A DNA stretch of 64,000 bases from assembly GCA_964019055.1 (NCBI GenBank), contig OZ025223.1, positions 3,636,625 through 3,700,624 on the forward strand. Direction: 5' to 3'. The notes beneath the pieces were generated by a model. The model made no database searches. It was not told where the DNA came from and worked only from the letters and a program-made list of their open reading frames with translations. Positions 10,901 through 24,300 of the stretch are shown here, in pieces; the stretch's first letter is position 1; the number at the start of each line of letters is the position of its first letter. Position numbers and translations under genes: made by a program. This DNA is from Anthopleura xanthogrammica. Taxonomy: Eukaryota; Cnidaria; Anthozoa; Actiniaria; Actiniidae.

Positions 10901-11394
10901 TTATTGCCGATTTGTATCAATAAATGATAGAACTCTTCGATCATATAGGAAAAAGGTTGTAGACAGGTCCCACTTTTTCAGATCAAGCTTTTATATTTTG
11001 CTCATTTTCAGCCCTCTCTGACAGCGTGTGGAGTAGGGCTAACAATATCCTAGTTTTCTTGCTTACGGCTACTCCGATTGGATGAAGCTTTTTATTTCAT
11101 GAAACTACAATAGTGTGCCTACAGATCGGTGTAAAAAAAGATTCTGAAATCTACGGAATGATTTGTGTACAGCGCTGTGAATAAGTGCTAAATTTTCGGT
11201 CGTCAAGGGCTCATCACAGGCCCCAGGCCGTCAACAATTTTAACGGCTCCTAGCGTAGCCAAAAAAGATTTTTGAACCAAACCAAATTCGTTTCAGTGAT
11301 CACCCCAATAAAGTCTTTCAATAGCCAGAGTTTGAGAAAAAAATATTTTTTAAACTAAGTTGAGTGGGCGGTTTTTACTGAGACAGCCTCTTAA
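7981..11394. mobile_element. 3.4 kb foldback DNA transposon with ~1 kb inverted repeats and TTAA duplication
   Basis: The left arm, about 7985-8990, starts GAGGCTGTCTCAGTAAAAAC. The right arm, about 10385-11390, is its inverse over its whole length and ends GTTTTTACTGAGACAGCCTC. TTAA flanks both ends (7981-7984 and 11391-11394), which points to the piggyBac or Kolobok superfamilies, both of which target TTAA. No transposase is visible, so it is non-autonomous. The two arms differ at only scattered positions, implying recent or gene-converted arms. Confidence 0.85.
9870..10208 (-). CDS. Cys/His-motif ORF fragment inside the foldback element, function unknown
   Basis: A 112-residue open frame in the unique core of the foldback element. 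The notable part is ICEKHRGSMGRKWRPPPTCR followed by YPLHSG, a CxxH...CxxPxH arrangement that could bind a metal ion. From memory, similar CxxHR...GxxWRP...CxxPxH segments occur in uncharacterised cnidarian proteins. The N- and C-terminal parts look unconstrained. It may be a captured host exon, a remnant of a transposon protein, or chance. Confidence 0.3.
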   Translation of the reverse strand: MIGYVGECDLILNRAGIFDLTSSQVENLLICEKHRGSMGRKWRPPPTCRYPLHSGPKKPLKNRNAVNTDTNWEVRLLLGKNIAIGSRMFIAFTYKLVNYINFEITGDFRNLN

Positions 11395-12180
11395 ATTGTA
11401 CAGGCTTTCGAAGCTGTAAATGTAGGGGTTGTTTCTAGGGTGGGGAAGGAAGGATGACATAAACCACTCACCCCCCCCTCCCCCAGATAGTTGTATCGAA
11501 CAATAGAATACAGGTATATTTATGTAGTTTTTGAATATTTCTCATTTTTCTATTCATTTTCTTTTTTATTCAATTTTGTAACCAGCTTTAATTTCATTGG
11601 TACATCATCATTAGGTAATGTAACCATGGCAACCAATTCAATTGTACCGGCTTAAGACTAATGAACATGTTAATATTAATATTATTATTATTATTGTGAA
11701 TGCATAGAATTTTTATGCGTCTCTTCCCAATATTGCGCCCGACCGAGGAAAACTGGGTCGAAACAATTCAAAATTTTACCATAAAATTAAAAGTTAATTT
11801 TATGCATTATAATGTGGGGGAAATTTCCCATAACCGTGAAAAGTCACGCCAGATGGCACGGTCACGGTTCAACCAATCACAGCACTAGAAAATGTAGTGC
11901 AGCTATCACGTAACTTCTGTTGGGAGCCATGTGAAATTTCCTTTAATTGGAAAGAGGTTTTCATTAATGTTTTGGCATAATTTGATGTTGTCAGCATAAT
12001 ATTGATTGTCAAAGAGGTAGATAGAGTTTTTATAAATAAAATGTGCAAATAATTCGCATAAAAAGAAAAGAAAATCGAATAAAGATAAATAAAATTATAA
12101 TTGTATAAGATCCTTCAGTTCTTACTAGGTCGTTATACCCCTTTAGTTTGAACTTGAAGTTATTTCATATCGGACAACAT
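11395..12180. other. Intergenic, no gene seen
   Basis: AT-rich DNA with a C-rich run near 11470 and short ATT repeats near 11675-11695. A 62-residue open frame at 11700 has no family resemblance and no splice context. Confidence 0.5.
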
Positions 12181-12194
12181 GTGATTCACTTGAT

Positions 12195-12850
12195 CATGAT
12201 GGTGATGGTGATAATGGTGGTGGTGATGGTGATAGTGGTAATGATGGTGGTGATGATGATGGTGATGATGGTGATAATGATGATGGTGATGGTGATAATG
12301 ATAGTGATGGTGGTGATGATGATGATGATGGTGGTGGTGATAATGGTGGTGGTGATGGTGATGGTGGTGATGATTATGGTGATGATGATGATGATTATGG
12401 TGATGATGATGATGGTGATGATGATGGTGAGGACTGATGATGGTGATGATGATGGTGAGGACTGATGATGGTGATGATGATGGTGAGGACTGATGATGGT
12501 GATGATGATGGTGAGGACTGATGATGGTGATGATGATGGTGAGGACTGATGATGGTGATAATGATGGTGAGGACTGATGATGGTGATGATGATGGTGAGG
12601 ACTGATGATGGTGATGATGATGGTGAGGACTGATGATGGTGATGATGATGGTGAGGACTGATGATGGTGATGATGATGGTGAGGACTGATGATGGTGATG
12701 ATGATGGTGAGGACTGATGATGGTGATAATGAATGGTGATGACTGATGTTGATGGTGGTAATTTGATGGCCATGAATGTGATGGTGATGATGATGACAAT
12801 ATATATGATGGTTGTGATGATGTTATTAATGATGATCCTTCTGAAAAAGA
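12195..12850. repeat. GAT/GGT-rich microsatellite with an 11-copy 28-bp minisatellite core
   Basis: The flanks are irregular GATGGT and GTGATGATG runs. From about 12430 to 12735 a 28-bp unit (GGACTGATGATGGTGATGAT then GATGGTGA) is repeated about 11 times, with GATAAT for GATGAT in one internal copy and in the last. The His/Ser-rich or Met/Val-rich frames on either strand are products of the repeat. Confidence 0.95.
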
Positions 12851-12952
12851 TCAAAGGAGAGAAAATAGCTTTCTCCTAAAATAGCTATATCATAAGCTAT
12901 TACTGTATCCAAGGGTTGCATTTGGATTCGAATAAAAATTCGAAAGCACATA

Positions 12953-13031
12953 TCTTGATATTTTCGTTTAGCAACATTTTAATTTCAACACACATAACTT
13001 GATATTTTCGTTTAGCAACATTTTAATTTCA
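12953..13031. repeat. Direct 44-bp duplication
   Basis: CTTGATATTTTCGTTTAGCA and the following ACATTTTAATTTCAA occur twice, 44 bp apart. It is a simple local duplication. Confidence 0.8.
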
Positions 13032-14667
13032 ATTTACAAACATTAACCCGTGTAAAACACAAGTCATTATTTTCCATAATATGGGCTTTTATCAGACGGC
13101 GGCCATGTTTATTCCCATCCCTTTTTTGGAATGTTCTGAAATGTCTCAAGGCGAGGGTAATGGCAAAGGTTATTATTTCAACATATGCAATATGGCCGCC
13201 GTGTGATTAAAGCGAATAATCAGGACATAAACTCACTGATTTAGTCACATCACGTAACCTACACAATCTGTTCCACAATCTTCATATTTGAGTTATCAAG
13301 AGATTTTTTACAGACAACTCGTCGTCTAATACTTTTAGATTTCTACAATATTACATGCGTTTCCATTTGATTATCAATGAGATTTTTAGGATCTCATTTT
13401 GCAGAGCGCTAGTTTGCAGATCAGTTTCGTCAATCAAAGGTATCACGTGACATGGTTAATCACGTGACTGACTTAATATCTAAAAGTTTCTCATACGATT
13501 ACATGCTTTTTTACACGCTTTAATTTTAATTCTCAAAAGATGTTTTACGATCTTTTAAAATTGAATTCTGTCAAATTAATTCAATATTTTATTTATTTAT
13601 TATTTATTTATTTATTAATTTATCAATATTACTTGCTTATAGGGCTGTTAAGTGTGACGTTACTCGTATAGAAAAACAACTTCCGGGTCCAAAACGAAAT
13701 GCAGTTTTATAAAGATTTTTCTTACTTTTTCTTCATGACAGGATTTGTTGTCTAAAGTTCTAACTGTTTCAGGTGGAGGTCAAATCATTGAGAACATTTT
13801 TCGCTTTATTTTATCGGTTTTTGTGAGCAGTTGGATCCGGAAATACGTCACAACTTAAAAGCTTAAAAGTTTTTTGCAGAGATAATTACTTTTTTGCCTC
13901 GTTATCAAGTAAAGGCTTGGTTGCTATTTCAATATGGCGGACATGAAGAGAAGAGTGTTTCTTCCTTGGATTTAATATTTACAAAGACGATATGTGTTTT
14001 GACTTGATTCAGGTATTTACAAAGTTCAAGAGATTTTTAAGTTAATGTTAAAGAACTTAAGTTAGCTATAATTCTAGAAATTATAATCGTTTATTCGCGA
14101 AAAAGACCTTGGGAACTTGAATCCGGCCATGTTTGTTCGCTGTATTCTAGGATAGTCTTTTCGAACCGGGGCTTTTCGCACACACTTGAACTGAATCCTA
14201 CTATATGTATACCAAAACATTTTTCTTTAGGATCTAAAGCATTTCATATATCATATTTTTCCTATTTTGTTCGCCCCAAGCAAGTTCCGTCGGCTGAAGT
14301 TGAATGAAACTATTTCTAACTTTTCTCATTTTCGGTTTCGTGTATTCAAATACAAGCTAACCGCAAATTTCAAAGGCTCTTAGTTGCAGAGTGTTTATTG
14401 TTTAAGATATTTTACTATTGAGTCTTGGATCCCTAGGGACACCGCAGAAGACAGAGAATAGCGGGCCGAACAACATGGCCCATAAAAGAGCAAAATTGTT
14501 TTGAAAGTTCAGCATGCACAGAAAACATTATGTTGGAATGGATGACAAACATGTTTTCTAAACCCAGTCTATTCTATATGTACTGGTTCTTGAATAGCCT
14601 TTATACGAGCTTAATATTTTGCATATAAGACTATAACATTTATCGATAATATTTTCTGCATATAAAA
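13032..14667. other. Intergenic, no gene seen
   Basis: No exon with consistent splice borders could be found. There are poly-A/T runs, an ATTT repeat at about 13590-13625, and a weak inverted pair around GGCGGCCAT at 13100 and ATGGCCGCC at 13192. Nothing supports a gene. Confidence 0.5.
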
Positions 14668-14870
14668 TCTATAGACCTCTTCAGCTTGTTCAAAAAATTC
14701 CTATTTCAAACTATGTGTCGTTCCCTTGAGTATCATTTCTTTGTTTAACGGTTGCGCATGAGAAGACCATGAATATCGATACAACTCAAACAAAGAATCT
14801 TATTCTCAAGAGAATGACGTCTGAAATGAGAAAATTTTATGCGGCGCCCAAGCTGAAAATGTTTGGTTAT
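14668..14870. mobile_element. MITE, family M1
   Basis: TAGACCTCTTCAGCTTGTTC at the left and the central TTTCTTTGTTTAACGGTTGC and CAAACAAAGAATCTTATTCT match the family. The right arm is eroded but still shows TCTCAAGAGAATGACG and TGAAATGAGAAAA. Confidence 0.7.
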
Positions 14871-15348
14871 TCTAAATGGCATTTATTTGGGTCAACTCTT
14901 AGCCTCGCATTGATGTTCCGAAAATACATCAAAGTGAGGGCAATAAAGCTGATTTATTCTTGCATGTAGACCTTAAATCTCTTTAGACCTCTTGGCCTCC
15001 CGATGAAAATTAGTATTTCGTCCAAGATATATGAAAGCGAGGCTAAAGGGGCTTAAGCACTGATAAGATATTTACCCTTTTCAACTCAAGTAATGCAGCT
15101 TACATGTGCATCAAAGTGAGGTCAATAGGGCTGTGATTATCTTCATCATATGTTAGGACTTGTCCTTTGTCACCCCGCACATCAAAGCGAGGCCAATAAG
15201 GCTGAGCTATTGTGATTTACAGTTCAAAACCGTCTTTAAATCGCTTTGTATTTGTCCATATTAATCTAAGCTACTGTTGTACCTGACCTGTATATGCTCT
15301 TCTATCGTCTTGCTACATATTTACTAATATGTTCAAACTATCGCGAGT

Positions 15349-18300
15349 TTATGTCACCCTGAAGATATATTCATCAAATGCTACGAACACCAATAGAGAG
15401 ACCGCAAACTTACAGATACTGTGAAGACCGCTGGACAAGGCAGGCGTGGCACTGCTTCTTCGAGAAAACACATCTCGTTCGTACACTTCAATGACGGGCT
15501 TCCTGGTTCTTGGATACACTTTGATGGCTTTCTGGGTTGCTTCTATTGGCTCGATTGAGCTGTCATTGCTGGTGCTGTTACTTGTGATGTTGGTTGATGA
15601 TAAGTTGGTGTTGGGCTGTGTTGATTGGATAACGATTGGCGGAGATGTTGTAGTTATAGGAGCGGTCGTTGGCATGGGTGTGGTCGTGGGCGGTTCCAAA
15701 GTGGTTGGCTTGACAACTGTTGATAAATAATACAAATAATGATGTCACAACTCATTAATGATGATCACGTGACCTGCTATATATGGTATACTTACCACAC
15801 ATGAAAACCACAATGAGATACTTGTAAACATTGACGCAAAATGCACCCAGATTACGATTGTCCACGTTGAAACTACACTCTGTTTTCCCCACACAAAATT
15901 TTTCTACATTCGGCTTAACGTTGTTTATTCCGCAGTCTTTTATTATTTGACGTTCTGAGGTCGATGGACAGATATTCGTTTTGGACAAAACGCGACCGTA
16001 ATTCGCTGATAGAATTTTGACACTCAGGGATCTGTGTGGACAAGAGATATGCATGATATGGTCCTCACACGCTGGCAGGGCTTTCACGGAGTTGGCTCCC
16101 ACCACTGTCCTCCGAGCATCTGAAGAAAGAAAACAGTTTTAACGTGAATAAAATATATTCAATAATCTCCGATTGAAGTTAGCTTGGGGTCCACGCTTCG
16201 TCAGTGGACGACTTCTCTCTCTGTTATGTGGAGCTTTGAAGTGCCTTTGAATTTATTTGTCATCATTTGTAAATTTAAAAAACTGATTTCTATGAGAAAA
16301 CAAATTTGCAATAATCTTTCTATAAACCCTGAGTAAGATAATGATGTTTTACTGCCTCAGAAAAGTTTTGTATATTTAAAAACTCCTCAAGATACGTCAC
16401 AGCATTAACATATTGGAAGTATAAACCTTGATATCTCCAAGATGCGTCACTCAAATCATATAAAAATATTTTACCATTCAACTATTCACTTCAAGTAGAA
16501 TCAATACTGAAAATATTGAGTTAGGGTTTATAGGCACTTTAAATACATGTAATAAGGAGCACTGAGGTAAAGGGCGCACATTCAAACCTTTTATACATGA
16601 GTCCCTCGCTCGGAAAAATTTGGCAACCACTCCCTGTGGTTTTGAAGTAGAATACATTGCCTTGGCTTCGCCATATTTTTTAAAAGTTTAAATAGAAGTT
16701 TTACAGGATCAAAAATTGCATTTGTATTAAGGGTTTTTGGTAAGCATATTTAAAAGAGATCTAGTCAGAAAGCTAATTTATTAACTCAACAACAAATTGG
16801 AGGCCAAAATAGCAGACCACAATCCTTCGCGCCAGGCAAATTTCAATCATTTGCGCATGCGTCGAAAAGTACGTAAAAAGACAAGCCGCTCGTTCTTCGG
16901 TGCTGCCATAAAGAACCCAGGCTCCAGGTATTAGAACGTATAAAGCGCGCTAAAATAGCAGTTACAAACGTGTGAGGTCTAGATGTCATTTTTTTGTCAC
17001 TAGTGTTTAATCTCGAAGGAGATCATTCCGAATGCCTCTTTTTGCATGTAGTCACTCTGGTGCATCTAATATTGATAAATATCGCCAGCCAAAACTCGGT
17101 ACATCAAATGACTTAAACTGACCAATCAAAATCAGTTATGTCAATAGGTTATCAACATATCTGCGGGAAGCCATTTAAGTGTTGGGTACCGAAGAAGAAT
17201 GGGGTGAGACACTTTGGCGCCAAAATCCACGGTGTCCAAGTGATAGGGCTAAAATATTATCAATCTCCTGGAGTGAGTTGATTAGTTATTTGATATCAGA
17301 CTTGAAGAAGATGTCTGAAAATAGTTGTGCATCAAATGAGTAAATTAATCGTTTGCCAAACACAAGTGCTTAACTCTTCACCATAACAAGAAAAAAACAT
17401 GCATTAAAGTTTGTGGAATATCATTAATTTAAATGGTAGTGATAGAAGATGAATTGGAATATTTCATTTCATTGATGATATGAGTTTTTTAAAGAGAAAA
17501 AAAACAGAGATAAAGCTTACAGTAATCTTTAAATTAATAACAAATTTGATTTCGTGACGATAATAACAAACATATTTTTTTGAATTCCTGAAATTTCCTG
17601 AATTCTCCAATTTCATGCAATGAAGTCTGTAGAAAATCATTAGAAAATAGTTGTGATAAAAATATGATTTTGAAATAAAATTTTGATTCCGTGACGATAA
17701 TAACAAAAATTTATTTTTGACTGAATTCCATTGAATTTCTCTAAATCCTCCGAGTTCATGCAACCATTCTTGTACAAAGCTCCCAAACCTTAAAAAAAAA
17801 ACGTTTGCCAATATATTTCGTAACGAAATATTTTTTTCATTCAGTATAGTTATCTCGACTGAGAATCTAACATCAAATTTCACATCAAAATCAAAAATAT
17901 TGCTTCGATGTAAATCAATGTTTATGTCCCTCAAGATGTTGAAAATCTCATATTTAAACTCAAGGGTTTTCGGGGAGTGGCTTTTTAAAGTGCTGCTTTT
18001 TTTAGACCAATACTGACAAGAAGTACCTATGACTACAATATGCCAAGAGAGCACGAATAAGTATTTATGAATATGCTTAAAACACGTCATTTTTTTGTGG
18101 TCAACACTTATGTATGTATTTTAGGATAAAATTAATTTTAAAATTTCTCGAAATTTCTGTGGTATTGAAGGTATTTTTTTCTTACGTCAGTCTAGAAGTT
18201 GCCTAATTTAATTTATTTATTATCGCCAATATCTAATGGTTATAGAATATGCTAGAAAGCTCTTTTAAGCTCGCTACTACAACATTGAATATTTTTCTTC

Positions 18301-21252
18301 AAACTTATCTTAAGTTTCGCTTTATTGTAATGGTGTATTTTTAAGTCTCTAGAATCGTCTTACTTAAAGAAAATAAAAATTCCAATATAATACTTAGAAT
18401 GGAAGAAAGTGCTTGGAATTTTGTAAAGATTTGAATTTGAAGTTTTCGAAATCTTTTTTAAATTTTTTTTAGTTTTCATCGATTTTCTTTAAAAAGAAAG
18501 ACTGGGAATTTTTGACTTGTATAATTTTTTTTTTTTGAAAGTAAAGATATGACGTGATGATGTGGTTCGTACCATGAATAATTCTACGATGGCTCTTAAG
18601 ATATCTCGACGAAAAACTAATGTTTAAAACTCTCAAAGCGATATTTTTATTGCTAGAACAAAAGCCAAGCAAAACCAACATAATTTCCATCGTCACTGAA
18701 ATCTTAATTTTTGAATGCAAATTTTGGTAATCAATTTTATTTTTACTAAAGCAAATATTTCATATTTATCCAAGAAAATATTTCTAAAAATCATGGTTTT
18801 TTTTTTGTGTGATTAGGAAATGAGTGGCTGTAATTGTTCTTCAGAATGAAAATTAAAACAGACTCAAGAATTCGCGAATAGGAATCGTGATAGGATTTGT
18901 CACACAGCCAGGGGCATTCAGAATATTGATGAGCCCATCTCGTGCCTTTAAAAACCTAATTCAATATAGTCATCTACTTTTGCTTGTGAAAACTGGCTTA
19001 ATTTTAGCCAAGGAGTCGCGTTTGATACATGATTTACAGAGCCACATGGAAGAGCTAACCAGACATGGCTCAAGATCAGTGAGATAGTTTGTCAACGCCC
19101 CAAGATAACCGCGCTATCATCTTGATTCTCGAGTGTCATGATTAAAATATACATGCAAACGTTTGACTTTTAGTCTAATGGAACTACAAGCTGCATTTCT
19201 GACCGTCAAGAACTTGATAAGGAAACTCGTCAGCCACATTTTAATAGAATAATATATATCTATAAAAGTAAAAATTACGGGATTCAAAAGAGGGGAAAAT
19301 ACCATGGCTTGCTCGCGAAAGGTTCGTCTAAAAAGCAGTCTCAACACTAAAAGGGCTTTATTAAAGATTCAGGTGCCAGAATTTCGCGAAAGTGATATTG
19401 AATCCCTAAGTACTGGCTTATACGAAACACTTATATGTTCTGACGGTTTCTAAGGAGCATGCAGAATACACGCGCTGAGGTACTAAGTGAAGAAATAATA
19501 TTTTGTCAGGCGGTTCAATGAAGTTTATAGTCTTGTATTTGTCTGTAAGTCAATGTGTGGACACCACTCGATGTCATGGCGGGATACTGTAGTTACAGAT
19601 GAGGCGAGTAATCATGGCACAGCTGTTTAGTAATCCCGCCATTTTGACTGACATCCGTCTGATGATGGTGTAAACTATTGCTCAAGGCAAATTCAAAAGC
19701 TCGCCTTTTTTTACCTCAAATTAATCATTGAATTTCGAAATATTCAAATAATTTTAAGTTTTTTTTTTTTTTCCTTTCTTCTTCGTTTCACCTGCTTTTC
19801 TCGCCCATTCTGACTCAGTATTCAGCGAATGAAACTCTTCCGGTATTTTGACCTGTTTTCTAATTCCAAATAAACCAAAATGTTCCAAGAATTCAACAAT
19901 TACTTGTAAAATTAATTCACTTACTCACTTTTCAGTTATATTATTGTTTCGTTACTCAAACGGAAGAAATTCTCGGTGTTTTCTACTAAATAGTATAATT
20001 CCACCTAAAAAGTAATCATACGACTTATCTAGCTTATGAATGGCTTTTCCCTCTTAGCTTTGGCAGATTTGCTTTGCCTGAAATTTCGACTCTAATCGCC
20101 CATTTTGTCTGTTTTCAAGTTCAATTACACGTTCGACACGACTTTAGTTGAACGTCTTTCTTCAGGGAAGTCGTATTCCACAACATAAACTTAGCTTGGA
20201 CATATATTTACGGTTCAACATGTCGCTTGTTTCAGTTTTCAATGGGATTCCGGTTTCCCTGCTGTTACGAGTCGACAAAGATGAAACGCGGTGTTATAAA
20301 TTATATCTTGTGTTTTCAAAACACTTTGTACAATCTTTTTTTCAAGCTTAGCTAATTCAGCAAAGACTTAAAAAAACATTTGAAGGAAAACTTGAAATAT
20401 TTTCCTAAATTTTTTTAGGAAATTTCGAGCACTTTACACAACGAATAGCCGTACATTTTTACGTCGTACGAAAGTAGCGTACACATTTTGAATATCAATT
20501 CTATTTTTCGGCATTTTTATGGTCACTTTTATGATAATTATCTAAATTGACGATGGTTAAAATCGGCTTATTCCCACGGTTTAATTCTGCTGTTTTGTAG
20601 AGGTGAACGAAAAACCCCGCGAATTTAGGATTTAGGACAAGTGTTTTATTGATGGGCGATAAAGCAATGCGTGTTTCTGGTGCATTGAGAGTCGGAATGC
20701 TTTTCTTTCGAAATTGCCCTCTCGAGGATACGATAACATAAAATGATATCAGCTTCGGTGTCATTCGTTATCAACAATTATGGTCACAAGGAATTCAGAA
20801 ATCCTTGTATTTTGAGTAAAATAAAACTTTAAGTTCTCAGCCGAATATTTAGCTTGAATTTCCCAAGTTTTAGTCCGCAAAAAGTTGACATGAAAATATT
20901 CAAAATGTTCACTCTAAGTTTAAATTCTAAAATTGAGAAAATTCGAATACTACTTTTTCTTAAACCTGAAGCAGTGGTATTACAAGGAAAGTTATGAATT
21001 TGAGGATTACTAGACAACGCTGAACACGACTAACAACGGCAAAAATAGTTCGTTGAAGTTGAGCAAAACACCGAAGGGAGAAAAAAAATCACGTTTACTT
21101 GGACCTGTTTTACTGACTCGGTAATCAAAATAACTCAACGGAATTTTAAAAACAAATAGCTTATACTTACCACATTGGCTCACAGAATAGAACAAAGCTC
21201 CAAGAAAAATTACGAAAAGCGAGAAAAAACCCTGTCTTAGAAATCCTTTCAT
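15349..21252 (-). CDS. SUEL-type lectin with Thr-rich stalk, three exons, complete (locus A)
   Basis: Probable secreted or surface carbohydrate-binding protein. Exon 1, 21171-21252, encodes a signal peptide starting MKGFLRQGFFSLFVIFLGAL and ends in phase 1. Exon 2, 15796-16119 (phase 1-1), is one SUEL/Gal_Lectin domain: ACEDHIMHISCPHRSLSVKI, a YGRV segment, and the signature CVGKTECSFNVDNRNLGAFC then KYLIVVFMC, with eight cysteines as usual for this family. Exon 3, 15349-15716, encodes a Thr/Pro stalk with NLS, NIT, NST and NDS glycosylation sites, a basic YPRTRKPVIEVYERDVFSRR segment, and a hydrophobic end (CKFAVSLLVFVAF) that could be a GPI signal or membrane anchor. Total about 257 residues. 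MKGF was preferred over an upstream in-frame Met at 21285 because a TATA box lies only 44 bp before MKGF. The canonical DPC of the family is AFC here, so sugar specificity cannot be assumed. Confidence 0.88.
16120..19463. other. Intron of lectin locus A, non-duplicated part
   Basis: Positions 16120-17000 are similar to the intron part of the 1.55 kb cassettes (for example GCGCATGCGTCGAAAA and GAGGTCTAGATGTCA), showing common origin with locus B. About 17000-19463 is AT-rich with no equivalent in locus B and no exon that I can support. The long frames at 17464-18090 and 18469-18720 are AT-rich noise. Confidence 0.6.
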
Positions 21253-21295
21253 TTTGGAACTTATAGACACTGCGAATCTTCGCACGAGAGGGTGG

Positions 21296-21301
21296 TTTAT
21301 A
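21296..21301 (-). promoter_or_regulatory. TATA box of lectin locus A
   Basis: TATAAA on the minus strand, 44 bp before the ATG at 21252. The same box with the same spacing is kept at 37868-37873 in locus B. This supports a focused start and a very short leader. Confidence 0.6.
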
Positions 21302-24300
21302 AATCCAGTGACACACTAGCTTGTCTTGGTGTTGGTCTGGGTATTGAGTTCGTCATAAGGACTTGTGTACAGTGGCTCAAGTGATAGGATAGACAACTTG
21401 TGCTATTCAACTTGACTCCTCCCTCTTATTAGCGCCAGCTACTTATTAGCACAGCTTTAGAGACAGATTCTCTATCAATAATTCATCACCATAATCTCTC
21501 TTGTTTCGCTATTCACCTCGAAAATGTGAGCATTGTTTTTGGACAAAAGTGACAACAAAGACGAAAATTTTCTAGGATTTCGTTTCATACTAGATTTTTG
21601 TGTTGTAAATTGAACCCAGCTGGCGTCGAATCTTTAATGTGTTTTGGAATTCTATCAGTGGTATTCTCAGTCTTGATGGCTTTGGTTGACTCGAGTACTC
21701 TGAAAATAGTTTGGGGTTAGGGGGCGTGCTTAATTGTATAGATTTCAACTGCTCAATCACAAGCGGTGATCTGAATTTGTTGATACTTATCAACCACTAA
21801 GATATCTTTGGCTGGAAGAGCTGGGATCCCGCAAAGAAGTTTTTGAGTACCATCTGCTATTCTGGTTCAGTACTGAGCCCTTACTCTCGGCTGGCCGGCA
21901 TGTTTAATTGTTTTGCCTAACAATAACAGTGTTTTTCCTTTCTCTTATACACAATGTACTCGAATCAAACCACATAACAATCTTATAGAAGCACCAGTCA
22001 ACTTGAAAGATTTCTAATTTTAGTATTTTCACCAACAAAAGAAATATTTCTCACACCAGCTACTTTCGAGATTCCAGTTACCATGACAACGATACCCTCA
22101 ACCGACACCTTAAAAAACCCAGGGGCAGTCCGATCCAATATACATATTATATATCTTACAATATACAACATAGAGGCCGGTGTTTAATTTGAATTATTGC
22201 TTGCCTCCCTTGAGTACTAATTCAAAAATAGCCAATAATAGATAGCAGTGTACACAAAGTACTGTTCCAGACGTCTGGGGTGTTATTTGGTTTGAAAGGC
22301 GACAAAAGGACTATGATGTGACACTAGGCTTCCTACTAATGAAGAATATGTAGAAAGTAGCGCGTCTGAAATTCTCCACAAACTAGGAAATTGTAGAGAA
22401 CTTGTCTCAGCAACGAATCTACCTTCATTTCACTAAAAGAAAAAGTAGTTCTAGACAACAACAACGTTCCTGATAAATTTATTTTCCACAGTTACTTACA
22501 CCATTCTTGCAGGCGCTGTATAATTTAATTTGTCGATAATAATTACTTCGTTTCCAATGTGTTTTTCTAAAGTTAAAACTGCCTATAGTCACATAAATCA
22601 TTATTCTCTCAGTCCATTTATCAGGTAAAATTGTATTTATTTTTTGTATTCAGTTGGTAGCGTTTAGAGTCCCCCTTTAGGGAAGTTCATATTTTCCACT
22701 CATTTTAATTGTCTCTAAAAGTTCTCGAATTTGCAATTTTGCTTCAAAATTTATTTTCAATTTTCAGTTTTATTTTCATTCCATTTTTATTTCATTTTAT
22801 TTTAAAGACGGAATAAATAAATAATATATATATAAATCTTTTTATCTGAAAAAGTTCTCAAATTTTGCAATTTTTTCCCAGCAAAATTCTTTTCAGTTTT
22901 CATTAACATTAAATGCAAGTGACTCGCGTCTATGCTTGAAATCCAAACGAACAAATTCTTAATTAGTATATTGTAAAATAGCAAATAACAATCTGTACAC
23001 TACGAGAATCCCCGTTCAACCTACTCCAACCACAACTACAAACATAAGAATTTATGTTTGTAGTATTTACTTTTCTTGAATTGAATTTCCCTCGCACGTG
23101 TTTTGTTTTTATTGCTTTTTACCGGTCCCTTTACACCTCTTAAGCGACGGGTATAGAACTTGACAGATTAGCATGGTGTAATAACCAGGAAAGAGTGGCT
23201 TGGAAGGATAATTGCGGGGGATTATAAAAAATTACAACGAAAACTAAACATCGAGTCTCAAAATATAGTTGTTTCCAAAGTCAGGTCTTTTTACGATTTC
23301 TTTACCTCTTTTCCCCTAGTGATTTATTAATAATATACGATGTAATTTTTTAGTTCTGGCAAAAACTTTAAAATGCATTTTAAGTTGCTAATTTTTTTTT
23401 CCTTTCATCCCAAGATTCAAAGTTTTGCCCAGCATTCGCTACGCAAGTCTTAGTTCAAGCCCGCAGATATTTCTCTAGGTACAATAAAATATGTAAAAAG
23501 AAATGGCTTTTTGCCTTAAATTTAACGCTATCGGAAACTCAAAATGGAAATTTTCTCATTAACTATCAGATGAAAACTATAGCGAGCACTGAAAGTACTT
23601 CATTTTCAAGAGCCTTTTTCTGATCCGTCGATATGAGTCTATCGCGGCTGATAATGGAGATTTGCCTTGCGGAGATAAAGCAAACCATCTTGTCTCATAT
23701 TTTCTCACGCCAAAACGACATATTTAGTTCGTAAACCCTTACTAAAGGCTTTTTATCTTGAATATCAAATCAAAAAGTAAAATTTATACAGTTTCTTAAT
23801 CAATCATTCGATAAAACTTCGCAAGTTTATGAAGTAAGATGAAATCTAAGCAATGTGGTTTGACGATAAAACCTTTAGTTGTAAAAAGCTCCTTAATTGA
23901 ACCGATGCATTTTCTCTTATCCAAATCTTTTATTAAATCCCCAATCTTTTATATTTTAGCTTAGGAATTAAAATGTTTTAAAAGTTAGGATTTTAATTAT
24001 GATTTATTGAGGAACATTTTAAAATTAGCACAAAACATGACCGCAAATTTATGATACGCACGCTGTCTTTTTCCCGCGCTTTTATGTCATCCTTTTGCAC
24101 GCGCGCTCAGAATTTTCCCGCTCTTTTTGCTTCACGAAGTACGCGCCCAAATTTGTTTTTAGTGTCCTATTTTAGCACAAAAGTGATAGGGCAGCACGTT
24201 TTATACATAACAAACAATTCTCACACATAGTTCTTCAAATACATATTAAATCCAACTGGACTTTATTAATAAAACGCTTGTTAATAAGATATTTCTTGTT

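Noticed and set aside
12148..12854. Long His/Ser-rich and Met/Val-rich frames
   Set aside because: They follow from the GAT/GGT repeat on either strand, and have no splice sites, start context or conserved flanks.
17464..18090. 208-residue minus-strand frame
   Set aside because: Phe/Asn/Lys/Ile-rich composition expected from AT-rich DNA; no domain, and no copy B equivalent.
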